From positions 1 to 44,731 of the forward strand of contig CAYFPO010000018.1 in assembly GCA_964345035.1 (NCBI GenBank): a stretch of 44,731 nucleotides of DNA, given 5' to 3'. The translations under genes were made by a program, and so were the position numbers. This DNA is from CAYFPO01 sp964345035 (GTDB taxonomy: Bacteria > Fidelibacterota > Marinisomatia > SCGC-AAA003-L08 > GCA-002704045). The notes below the pieces were generated by a model. The model saw nothing but the letters and a program-made list of their open reading frames with translations. It ran no database searches and was not told the origin of the DNA. This document shows, in pieces, positions 1-7,482 of the stretch; the first letter of the stretch is position 1; every line of letters starts with the position of its first letter.

Positions 1-68
1 CGGTTAAAGCACTCCATAGGAAAAAAGGAGCTTTAACACGGTTAAAGCACTCCAAAGGAAAAAAGGAG
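1..68 (+). repeat. 38-bp tandem duplication carrying the ribosome binding site
   Basis: Positions 1-30 and 39-68 are the same 30-nt unit with one mismatch (TAGG versus AAGG), separated by 8 nt, giving a 38-bp period. The second unit ends in AAAAAAGGAG and supplies the ribosome binding site of the peptidase starting at 77; the first unit carries an equivalent Shine-Dalgarno. GTTAAAGC (3-10) and GCTTTAAC (30-37) are inverted, so the first unit can fold into a hairpin that would hide its own GGAG. The array may continue upstream of the window edge. Confidence 0.8.
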
Positions 69-76
69 AACAAAAA

Positions 77-2224
77 ATGAAAATAATAACCATAATATGC
101 TTAGTAATAGGTGTTTGTTTTGCAGATAATACACAAGAAAAAATGCAAAATCTGAAAAAGTATCAAGCAATTAAATTTGATTCTTCTCAATTAGAACGAG
201 AGCGCGATGATAAAATAAATACAATTACAACATCTCCCAAAGGTGAGTTTGAAACCACTGAAATGTATAAAAAACGAAAGCAGGATGCCTCACGCATTGC
301 CCAGGAAATTCGAGATGAATATGCAGGAAAAATTGCGGAAGCCCAACGCAAGTTTGATGTGCGGCAACGAGAAATTGCAAGTGAAATTCAACAATTATTG
401 GTCCAAAGTCGAGAGGATGCGGAAAGTGCCTTTACAATCGGAAATTATGATGCAGATAATGAAAAGTTTATACTCAATTTGAAACAAACAGGTGAAAATT
501 ATCACTTATCTATACCACTATCATCAGCAAGAGAGTTTAAAAAGCAAGCCAGCCGCTTAAAAGCCAACGGCAAACGACAGCTCACTGAAAATGGTGATTG
601 GGAATATTTTAATTGGCAGATACACTTTAATGGCCAAAATTTTGCATTTGGAAAAACGAAGGGAGTAACCCCCTATACTCAACTTGCTACGGCGAGTATT
701 ATACCCCCTCATTTAACTGTTCAACTGGCTTTTACGGAACCGTCAGGAGATGACCGATTAGACGCAGAAGAAACAGCAGAATTGGTGGTAACTGTTCAAA
801 ATAAAGGAAAAGGTCCGGCATTTGGTGTAGAAATTTTATGTGATCTAACAGGCTCGCAGCAAATTGAATACCCCAATTCAGTGTATATTGGAGAGATTCC
901 TGTCAATAATAGTAAAACCAGACGACTGAAATTCAAAGCATCTGAAAATGTAAGTTCAGGAAAAGTAGATGTGCTGTTACAGTTTAAAGAATCAAATAAT
1001 TTTGAACCTGATAATCAAAAAATTACATTTGAAACAGAAGCGTTGATACCTCCCAAATTGGAAATTGTAGATGTGGGTGTTGATGATGCAAGTGGAAATG
1101 CCAAAATTGAATCCCGGGAGGTTGTTGCAATTACGGTTCGAGTACAAAATTTAGGGAATGGTTCAGCAGATGATGTAAAAGTAAGCATCAATAAAGAAAG
1201 TAAGAATATTTACTTTTTTGGTGAATCTCAAAGACAGTTTAACATTGGGAATATGCAGCCCGGTGAATATAAAGATGTAACATTTGAAATGACATCAAAT
1301 AAAAAAGCAAAGGCAATGCCTGTTTCGGTAACTGTAACAGAAAGCCGGGGCCGGTTTGGCATTTCAAATTACGCACTTGACTTAGAATTTGACCAAATTC
1401 AAAAGCGTGTTGCATCCATGACCATTGCAGGTAAATTTGAAGATAAGAAAGAGTTCACTGCAACGACTGGGCTGTCCATAGATATTGAAAAAGATATTCC
1501 GAAAAATACAAAGAATAGTGAAGCTATGGCAATTATTTTTGGAATCGAAAATTATAAAAATGTATCACCGGTAACATTTGCTAAACGAGATGCATCCATT
1601 ATGAGACACTATTTTGAAAATACATTGGGGGTGCCGGAAAATAGAATATATTTCCAAACAAATGACGATGTAAGTAAAGCTGAATTTGATAAAGTATTTT
1701 CACCAGATGGCTGGCTGGATAAACGCGTTAAACAATCATCAGATATTTATGTCTATTTTGCGGGACACGGAGCGCCTGATATTAAAAAAGGTGAAGCATA
1801 TTTAATTCCCTATGATGGAGATCCAAATTATGCTTCTCAAACAGGTTTTTCAATTAATACAATGTATGAGCAGTTAAATAGTTTAGGAGCAAAAACGGTA
1901 ACCGTATTTTTAGATGCATGTTTTTCCGGAGCCAACCGTGAAAGTGAAATGTTGTTAGCGGATGCAAGGCCTGTGTTTATGGAAGTAGATGCAGCGGCAT
2001 CCGGAAATGTAACAGTATTTTCCGCCGCCAGTGGTAAAGAAATCTCATCTGCCTGGCCCGAAAAGAAACACGGTTTATTTTCCTACTATCTGATGAAAGG
2101 GATGCGCGGAGATGCAGACGCAAACAATGATAAAAAAATCACCGTTGGGGAATTAGCAGATTTTGTAAAGGAAAATGTATCCGATATGGCGGGCATGTTA
2201 GACAGAGAACAAACCCCCGGTTAG
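77..2224 (+). CDS. Secreted caspase-like peptidase (family C14) with N-terminal CARDB-like domains
   Basis: The 715-aa product starts with a signal peptide (about residues 1-16, ending VCFA). A charged, probably coiled-coil stretch (about 25-125) follows, then beta-rich repeats resembling CARDB/NEW3 adhesion modules (about 215-430), then a C-terminal caspase-fold domain (about 490-715). The catalytic dyad of metacaspase/orthocaspase-type enzymes is visible: His564 in FAGHG and Cys615 in DACFSG. By family knowledge it would be a cysteine endopeptidase; the exported location and adhesion-type domains suggest it acts on or outside the envelope. The start has a clear AAAAAGGAG site 8 nt upstream. 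The end is abrupt (REQTPG then TAG), and shifting frame just before the stop would extend the protein, so the C-terminus may be shortened. Substrate specificity cannot be read from the sequence. Confidence 0.85.
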   Translation: MKIITIICLVIGVCFADNTQEKMQNLKKYQAIKFDSSQLERERDDKINTITTSPKGEFETTEMYKKRKQDASRIAQEIRDEYAGKIAEAQRKFDVRQREIASEIQQLLVQSREDAESAFTIGNYDADNEKFILNLKQTGENYHLSIPLSSAREFKKQASRLKANGKRQLTENGDWEYFNWQIHFNGQNFAFGKTKGVTPYTQLATASIIPPHLTVQLAFTEPSGDDRLDAEETAELVVTVQNKGKGPAFGVEILCDLTGSQQIEYPNSVYIGEIPVNNSKTRRLKFKASENVSSGKVDVLLQFKESNNFEPDNQKITFETEALIPPKLEIVDVGVDDASGNAKIESREVVAITVRVQNLGNGSADDVKVSINKESKNIYFFGESQRQFNIGNMQPGEYKDVTFEMTSNKKAKAMPVSVTVTESRGRFGISNYALDLEFDQIQKRVASMTIAGKFEDKKEFTATTGLSIDIEKDIPKNTKNSEAMAIIFGIENYKNVSPVTFAKRDASIMRHYFENTLGVPENRIYFQTNDDVSKAEFDKVFSPDGWLDKRVKQSSDIYVYFAGHGAPDIKKGEAYLIPYDGDPNYASQTGFSINTMYEQLNSLGAKTVTVFLDACFSGANRESEMLLADARPVFMEVDAAASGNVTVFSAASGKEISSAWPEKKHGLFSYYLMKGMRGDADANNDKKITVGELADFVKENVSDMAGMLDREQTPG

Positions 2225-2329
2225 AGACCCCGGACAAAAACAGGGCACTGATTCAATATTAAAAAGGGTAGAGGGTGTAAGAGTAATATTTTTATCTATT
2301 ACTCTGTTTTCTGGTAAGAAGGGAGGAAG

Positions 2330-2354
2330 ACCACAACGCAAACATTTTAATTGC
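2330..2354. repeat. 25-bp direct repeat, copy 1
   Basis: This 25-nt stretch (starting ACCACAACGCAAAC, ending TTTTAATTGC) recurs without mismatch at 11264-11288. After a one-base gap a few further bases also match. The two copies bracket the accessory block from the DUF4143 ATPase to the sphingolipid-type operon. Read on the minus strand, both copies encode QLKCLRCG, like the start of a small zinc-ribbon protein, so the repeat may be two remnants of one gene rather than an attachment site. Its last 14 bases plus the preceding A also recur at 3750-3763. Confidence 0.85.
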
Positions 2355-2426
2355 CTTTCTATAATGGTATTTGTATTGGCATATTGCCTTGTATAATATG
2401 ACTTACAGTTATTATATTGCCTTGTA
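2350..2426. repeat. Three ATTGCCTT iterons with a 33-bp period upstream of the ATPase
   Basis: ATTGCCTT occurs at 2350, 2383 and 2416, exactly 33 bp apart (about three helical turns). The second and third copies extend to a shared 13-mer, ATATTGCCTTGTA. TATAAT-like hexamers follow the first two copies (about 2360 and 2392). The array ends 18 nt before the start codon at 2444, a position typical of an operator for autoregulation. No binding protein is identified. Confidence 0.55.
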
Positions 2427-2443
2427 AATTAGGGATATAAATC

Positions 2444-3760
2444 ATGATATTGAAAAGAAATATAATGAAATCATTATGTGACTGGAAAAATGATTTACGG
2501 CGTAAAGTCCTTTTAGTCCGGGGTGCCAGACAGGTTGGAAAGACTTATTCAATTCGTGAATTGGGTAAAGAATTCCAATATTTTTTAGAGATAAATTTTG
2601 AAGATGAAAAGGAAGTTCATTCTTTATTTACAGGAAATATGGATGTAAATAAAATAATACAAATTCTTTCAGTTCAATATAATATCCCCGTAATACAAGG
2701 GAAAACTCTAATTTTCTTTGACGAAATTCAAGCGTGTCCCGATGCAATCAGATCATTGAGATATTTTTATGAGAAATTACCTGAATTACATGTTGTCGGT
2801 GCCGGTTCATTGTTAGAATTTACTTTAGAAGAAATTCCATCATTTGGTGTTGGCAGAATTCAGACATTATTTATGTATCCATTAACATTCCATGAATTTC
2901 TTGAATCAATACACCCGCCATTAAGTGAAGCAATACATAATGCCTCAACAGCAAACCCGCTAAAGGAACCACTGCATAAATTAGCAGTCAATTATTTCAA
3001 AACTTTTCAAATCATTGGAGGAATGCCTGAGGTTGCATCAGAATATGTTGAATCGAATAACTATTTAAAATGTATGCAGTTATTAGATAATCTCATTGTT
3101 TCTTTTCAGGCAGATTTTGCAAAATACAAGAATAGATCCCCCGTACAGGGATTAAGGAATGTATTCCAATCAATTGCAGTACAATCCGGGGGAAAGTTCA
3201 TCTATACTAAAGCAGCCCCGGAAATGGATATAAAGACAATTAAATCAGCCCTTGAATTGTTACTAAGAGCAGGTCTTGCCTATAAGGTTCCGCATTCAAG
3301 TGCATCAGGCATACCCCTTGGTGGTCAAATAAATCCAAGAAAATTTAAAGTATTACCACTTGACTCAGGTATTTATCAGAGAGTATTAGGATTAAATTTA
3401 AAAGACTACTTCTTATATGATGATCTACAACTTGTAAACAAAGGAAGTCTGGCTGAAATAACGGTTGGACTTCAACTTTTATACAATCAATCACCATTTA
3501 TTCAAGCACAAGTTTTTTATTGGCATAGAGAAGCCAAAAGCAGCAATGCTGAAATAGATTATATCATACAACAAGAAGAAAGGGTTGTACCTGTAGAGGT
3601 CAAAGCCGGAACTAAGGGACAAATGCAGAGTATGTTTCTATTTTTAAAAGAAAAGAAATTATCCAAAGGAATAAGAATATCTACGGAGAATTTTAGTCAA
3701 ATAGAAAATATCCACAATATTCCACTCTATGCTATCCAATCAATAGTTGAAACATTTTAA
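2444..3760 (+). CDS. AAA-family ATPase with DUF4143 nuclease-like domain
   Basis: The 438-aa protein has a Walker A motif (GARQVGKT, Lys33) and Walker B (LIFFDEIQ, Asp93-Glu94), and ends in a DUF4143 domain. The DUF4143 part keeps PD-(D/E)XK-like residues Asp372 (AEIDY) and Glu385-Val-Lys387 (VEVKAG). This is the standard architecture and length of a large, very mobile family of stand-alone ATPases found in variable genomic regions; the biochemical role of most members is unknown. The gene is full length with no obvious frame break. An AGGGA lies about 10 nt before ATG 2444. It ends 12 nt from the convergent glycerol-3-phosphate dehydrogenase gene. The 14-mer AAACATTTTAATTG occurs just upstream (2340) and across its stop codon (3750), hinting that it arrived as a unit. 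Confidence 0.9.
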   Translation: MILKRNIMKSLCDWKNDLRRKVLLVRGARQVGKTYSIRELGKEFQYFLEINFEDEKEVHSLFTGNMDVNKIIQILSVQYNIPVIQGKTLIFFDEIQACPDAIRSLRYFYEKLPELHVVGAGSLLEFTLEEIPSFGVGRIQTLFMYPLTFHEFLESIHPPLSEAIHNASTANPLKEPLHKLAVNYFKTFQIIGGMPEVASEYVESNNYLKCMQLLDNLIVSFQADFAKYKNRSPVQGLRNVFQSIAVQSGGKFIYTKAAPEMDIKTIKSALELLLRAGLAYKVPHSSASGIPLGGQINPRKFKVLPLDSGIYQRVLGLNLKDYFLYDDLQLVNKGSLAEITVGLQLLYNQSPFIQAQVFYWHREAKSSNAEIDYIIQQEERVVPVEVKAGTKGQMQSMFLFLKEKKLSKGIRISTENFSQIENIHNIPLYAIQSIVETF

Positions 3761-3772
3761 TTGGATACCTTT

Positions 3773-5275
3773 TCATCCCCGGATCTCAATGACAAACAAG
3801 CCTTTTAATTTGTTTTTAATATGTTCCTTGTCCTCATGATGATTTATCGCATAACCCAAAGCTAATCTTCTATATAATAAATCATCCAAAAAGTAACAAT
3901 TTTGATTTCTGATAAAGTAGATAGCCTCACCCATAAAGATATCAAAATCATGATGAATTCTTTCTTGAAAAGCAGGATCTTCTTGTAAAATAGACAAGAT
4001 TATTTCTGTTTCGGGACCATATTTTTCATGTAACTTTTTTGCAATCTTGTTTTCTATTTGGTTAGTACATTTTGTTGTTATGCCATTTGTTGGTCTTTTT
4101 AGCAATGATTTAGTAATTTTCTTTTTTTCCAACTCTTTTACCAGAGAAGTGCCCATCGCATGGAAGTTAGTTAGTTTCCCTCCGAAAATATTGATCACAT
4201 AGTCACCAGACCACCAAATTTTATAGTCTCTTGTTCTCTTCCTTGTATTTTTTTTGTCGTTGATTAACGGTCTTATTCCGGCATAAGTAAAAATAATATC
4301 TTCTTGGGTAATGTTCAATTTGGGTGCAAATCGCTGAATACCCTGAAGGAGATAATTAACATCTTGATCGTTGATGTCAATCTGATCAAGGTTACCAGTG
4401 TACTCCGTATCCGTAACACCGACAATCACTGTATCATTTTCCCAAGGAATTATGTAATATACACCTCCATCCTTTTCTTCATTTTTAAAGGTCATCGCCA
4501 TTTTTGCCGGTAGTCGTTTTTGGGGAAGAACAATATGCACTCCTTTACTTGGAGCTGTAATTTTTGACTTTTCACATTCCATTTTGCCAAGCACATCATC
4601 TATCCATGGCCCTGAGGCATTAACAATACACTTTGTCTTGATATGTCTTTTTTTTTCTTCAATTTTATCATAACAATTTAACACTGTGCATGATTTACCT
4701 TTTGTTACCGACTTGAGCTCAAAATAATTCAAACCAACACTTTGAAATATTTTTTCTGCTTGATAAATGATTTCATTGCATAACCGTGCGTCATGCGTGA
4801 TTGCATCAAAATAAACGAAGCCTCCCTTTTTTTGATTTAAATCGATAAAAGGAAATACTTGTTTAATCTTTTTCCTGGTGAGAAACTTGTAGCTGGGTAA
4901 GTTTTTACCCGTACCCAGCCATTGATAAATCATCATACCAATTCTATATTTGAAAACAAGTTTGTCCACAACAAAGAGAAAAGCCAACGGTTTCACCAAA
5001 TGAGGATATTCATTTAATAAATAATTTCGCTCTTGCAAAGCCTTTTTTACCAGCCCAAATTGAGCATATTGGAGATACCTCAATCCTCCATGAATAAGTT
5101 TAGCTGATTTGCTGCTGGTACCTCCGGCGAAATCATTTTTATCTATTAATATACATTTATATCCTTTTTCTGAGGCTTCCTTTAATATTCCTGCTCCCGT
5201 AATGCCGCCACCTATGATGGCAATATCAAAGACTTCATCATCTAAATTTTTATGGCTATTCCTTCGGTTCATCAA
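3773..5275 (-). CDS. glpD: FAD-dependent glycerol-3-phosphate dehydrogenase
   Basis: The 500-aa protein carries the FAD-binding Rossmann motif IIGGGITGAG (residues 21-29) and the family signature GGTSSKSAKLIHGGLRYL. Later conserved blocks are WIDDV, GVTDTEY and GIRPLI, and the C-terminal helical domain of the GlpD/GlpA family is present. The reaction is oxidation of sn-glycerol-3-phosphate to dihydroxyacetone phosphate (DHAP) with electrons passed to quinones at the membrane. Its ATG overlaps the last 20 nt of the upstream alkyl-DHAP-synthase-like gene, so the two are translationally coupled. That pairing suggests a role in ether-lipid backbone supply rather than glycerol catabolism; no glycerol kinase or facilitator gene is nearby. 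Length is normal for the family. Confidence 0.9.
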   Translation of the reverse strand: MMNRRNSHKNLDDEVFDIAIIGGGITGAGILKEASEKGYKCILIDKNDFAGGTSSKSAKLIHGGLRYLQYAQFGLVKKALQERNYLLNEYPHLVKPLAFLFVVDKLVFKYRIGMMIYQWLGTGKNLPSYKFLTRKKIKQVFPFIDLNQKKGGFVYFDAITHDARLCNEIIYQAEKIFQSVGLNYFELKSVTKGKSCTVLNCYDKIEEKKRHIKTKCIVNASGPWIDDVLGKMECEKSKITAPSKGVHIVLPQKRLPAKMAMTFKNEEKDGGVYYIIPWENDTVIVGVTDTEYTGNLDQIDINDQDVNYLLQGIQRFAPKLNITQEDIIFTYAGIRPLINDKKNTRKRTRDYKIWWSGDYVINIFGGKLTNFHAMGTSLVKELEKKKITKSLLKRPTNGITTKCTNQIENKIAKKLHEKYGPETEIILSILQEDPAFQERIHHDFDIFMGEAIYFIRNQNCYFLDDLLYRRLALGYAINHHEDKEHIKNKLKGLFVIEIRG

Positions 5276-6908
5276 ATAGTTTACCAGGGTTCAAAAGTTG
5301 ATTTGGGTCAAGATGCTTCTTAACCATTTTCAACAGTTTGCTTTCTTCACAGTGAAGCTGTTGCAAGTACCATTTTCTATGATCTTTGCCTACTCCGTGA
5401 TGATGACTTATTGCACCTCCTTGTGCGATGATAGCATCGGTGACCACCTCTTTAAGGGTTAGCCATTGATCTACCTCATTCCCCTCTTCTTGAGGAATCA
5501 TCATAGTTAAATATAGAGACGCACCCGTAAGGTAGATATGTGAAATATGACAAAACAGCAATCCATTTTTGTTAAAAAAATTATTTTTTTCTTTCAAACA
5601 TTTGAAGACAGTGCGATATAGTGGTAGAATATCTTTCCAATATGTGATGGTTTCAAATGTGTCAATTAGAATGCCATTTTGAACGAGGGGATCTCTCAGA
5701 TAAGGCAACATAAACCTGTTTTTCTCCCAATTTGAGGAAACGGAAGGAGGTAAAATTTTGGCACCATTTTTTTTACAATAGTACTTTGCTGACTTGATCT
5801 GATGATGATCTGTTTGATTATTAATAGCAAATCCTTGCATCAATATGCAGGGATTTTTATAGCCCCGGGAGATTAGATATTTAGACATTTGATTTTTAAT
5901 GATTTTCTTCATTCCGGAGGGAGCTTTCCGTTGCATTTGTGATAACATCTTGGTTTCAACCGGATCAGACAACCGGGTAATAGAAGCATGAACTCCTGCT
6001 TGCACAGCTTCTCTTAAGGCTTCTGCTCCTGAACTAAAATCTTTAAATAATGCCACATTCCATTTGTAGTCTTTTGGTATTGGATGAATTCTCATTTTTG
6101 CTTGAGTGATGATACCCAAAGTTCCTTCCGCTCCGATAAACAATGGAAAAAGATCCACTCCGGCAGCATGTCTGGGAAAATCAAGATGTTCTAGTTGACC
6201 TCTCGGTGTCATTACCTTTATCCCAAGCACCATATCCTCTATTTTACCATACATATCCGATTCCTGCCCTGCAGATCGAGTGGCTATCCAACCACCTAAA
6301 GTGGAATATTCAAAAGACTGGGGAAAATGACCAAGTGTAAAACCTTTTTCCTGCAATATTTTCTCCAAAGCAGGACCAAATATCCCTGCTTCAAAAGTTG
6401 CAGTACATGACACTGTATCAATTTCAATCAACTTGTTCATCTTGGTCATATTCAATGAACAAAAAATGCTGGAGGCATCCTCCACTTCATATGCACCAGT
6501 GACATTGCTGCCACCGCTAAATGTATTGATTTTAAAATCTAATTCCGCAGCTTTCGACAGGACATAGGCAACTTCCTCAGCACTTTTAGGAAAAACAACA
6601 AAATCAGGGTAGATTAACTTTTCACCATTTAATGCCCGAATGATATCATGATAACTTCTTCCTATGGAAGCTCTCTTTCTTTTACTTTCGTGAACAGAAA
6701 CCTGTGAAGGTGATAATTCGTTAAAAGCACTTCGAAGTCGGTCTTCAGAAATTTTTGATGGGGGTATTGGCTGATTTCCTTTGGGGTGTTCAAATCTATT
6801 GATCAGTTTTATATTCCACCTGTCTTCGAGGTAAGAAATAAAATGTGGAAACTCCTCTAATGTAAGGGATTCTTCCGGGGTACCCCATTTCCACCATGAA
6901 TGATTCAT
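5256..6908 (-). CDS. Alkyldihydroxyacetonephosphate synthase-like FAD-binding oxidase
   Basis: The 550-aa protein has an N-terminal W-rich segment (WWKWG, residues 5-9) typical of alkyl-DHAP synthases. An FAD-binding type 4 (PCMH/VAO) domain lies at about 100-240, with SGGSNVTGAYE contacting FAD and TLGGWIATRSAGQ. An FAD-linked oxidase C-terminal domain follows and contains the histidine triplet HHHGVGK at 502-508. In the characterised enzymes that triplet is essential for exchanging the acyl chain of acyl-DHAP for a fatty alcohol, the committed step of ether-lipid synthesis. Motif agreement favours this subfamily over D-lactate or glycolate oxidases. The gene overlaps the following glpD-like gene by 20 nt; the shared DHAP chemistry supports a joint role. 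A DHAP acyltransferase is not in the window. Confidence 0.8.
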   Translation of the reverse strand: MNHSWWKWGTPEESLTLEEFPHFISYLEDRWNIKLINRFEHPKGNQPIPPSKISEDRLRSAFNELSPSQVSVHESKRKRASIGRSYHDIIRALNGEKLIYPDFVVFPKSAEEVAYVLSKAAELDFKINTFSGGSNVTGAYEVEDASSIFCSLNMTKMNKLIEIDTVSCTATFEAGIFGPALEKILQEKGFTLGHFPQSFEYSTLGGWIATRSAGQESDMYGKIEDMVLGIKVMTPRGQLEHLDFPRHAAGVDLFPLFIGAEGTLGIITQAKMRIHPIPKDYKWNVALFKDFSSGAEALREAVQAGVHASITRLSDPVETKMLSQMQRKAPSGMKKIIKNQMSKYLISRGYKNPCILMQGFAINNQTDHHQIKSAKYYCKKNGAKILPPSVSSNWEKNRFMLPYLRDPLVQNGILIDTFETITYWKDILPLYRTVFKCLKEKNNFFNKNGLLFCHISHIYLTGASLYLTMMIPQEEGNEVDQWLTLKEVVTDAIIAQGGAISHHHGVGKDHRKWYLQQLHCEESKLLKMVKKHLDPNQLLNPGKLFDEPKE

Positions 6909-7175
6909 ATCCTTGTTTGTGTACTGTGCTTAAGTATATAAAAGTTTGAAACTCACCGTTTTGAGCACAAAAAGGCTCATAAATTATGATTATAAATTTA
7001 AGGTGGAACAATGAATTGACAAAAACCAAGAAATGTATCAAATTATATTGTTTGACAAATTAGGCTTTATTCTTAGTTAAATTCGATTTAAGGGTAAACT
7101 TCTAAAACATAGTCCATGCTTCGGTTGATGCCTGTGCTGCCAAGGCAAATTCCTTTATCTTGTCTGTTTTCCCTT

Positions 7176-7277
7176 TTACACGTTAAAGAGTACCATAAAC
7201 CAACTCAGGTAATTCTGCAGGTATTTGATTGCCACACCATAAAACGGATGCCATACTCCGGAGCGGAAAATCACAAA
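7176..7277 (-). pseudogene. IS1595-type transposase, C-terminal remnant
   Basis: This 102-nt open stretch in the 574-bp intergenic region 6909-7482 has no start codon. On the minus strand it reads YGVAIKYLQNYLSWF before a stop, resembling the C-terminal end of IS1595-family transposases (GVstKYLqNYLnWF). A stop codon closes the frame just upstream, so only a scrap survives. It lies immediately downstream of the sphingosine-phosphate-lyase-like gene. I see nothing else gene-like in 6909-7482. Confidence 0.5.
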
Positions 7278-7482
7278 TCACAAATAAATCCAAACGAAGA
7301 CTTAAAATATATTTTAGCTCTGATAAAACAATCCTTGAAAAACTAAAAAAAACAATTATCATCATCTACCACCAACCATAACTTTTGTAGGTGATTTAGA
7401 GCCTTTTAGAGATGAGACAATTAATTGGTTTATTGGATGATAATTTGGTACATCTCCTTTTATGCAATGACTGTCTGCACCG

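Noticed and set aside
7170..7200. Third copy of the GTTAAAG leader repeat seen at 1-68
   Set aside because: Only the first seven bases agree well; the remainder matches at few positions, and the stretch is explained by the transposase remnant.
7116..7365. Short open frames on both strands between the FAD oxidase and S1P-lyase genes
   Set aside because: They show no protein-like conservation in their own frames; the only meaningful reading is the transposase remnant in a different minus-strand frame.
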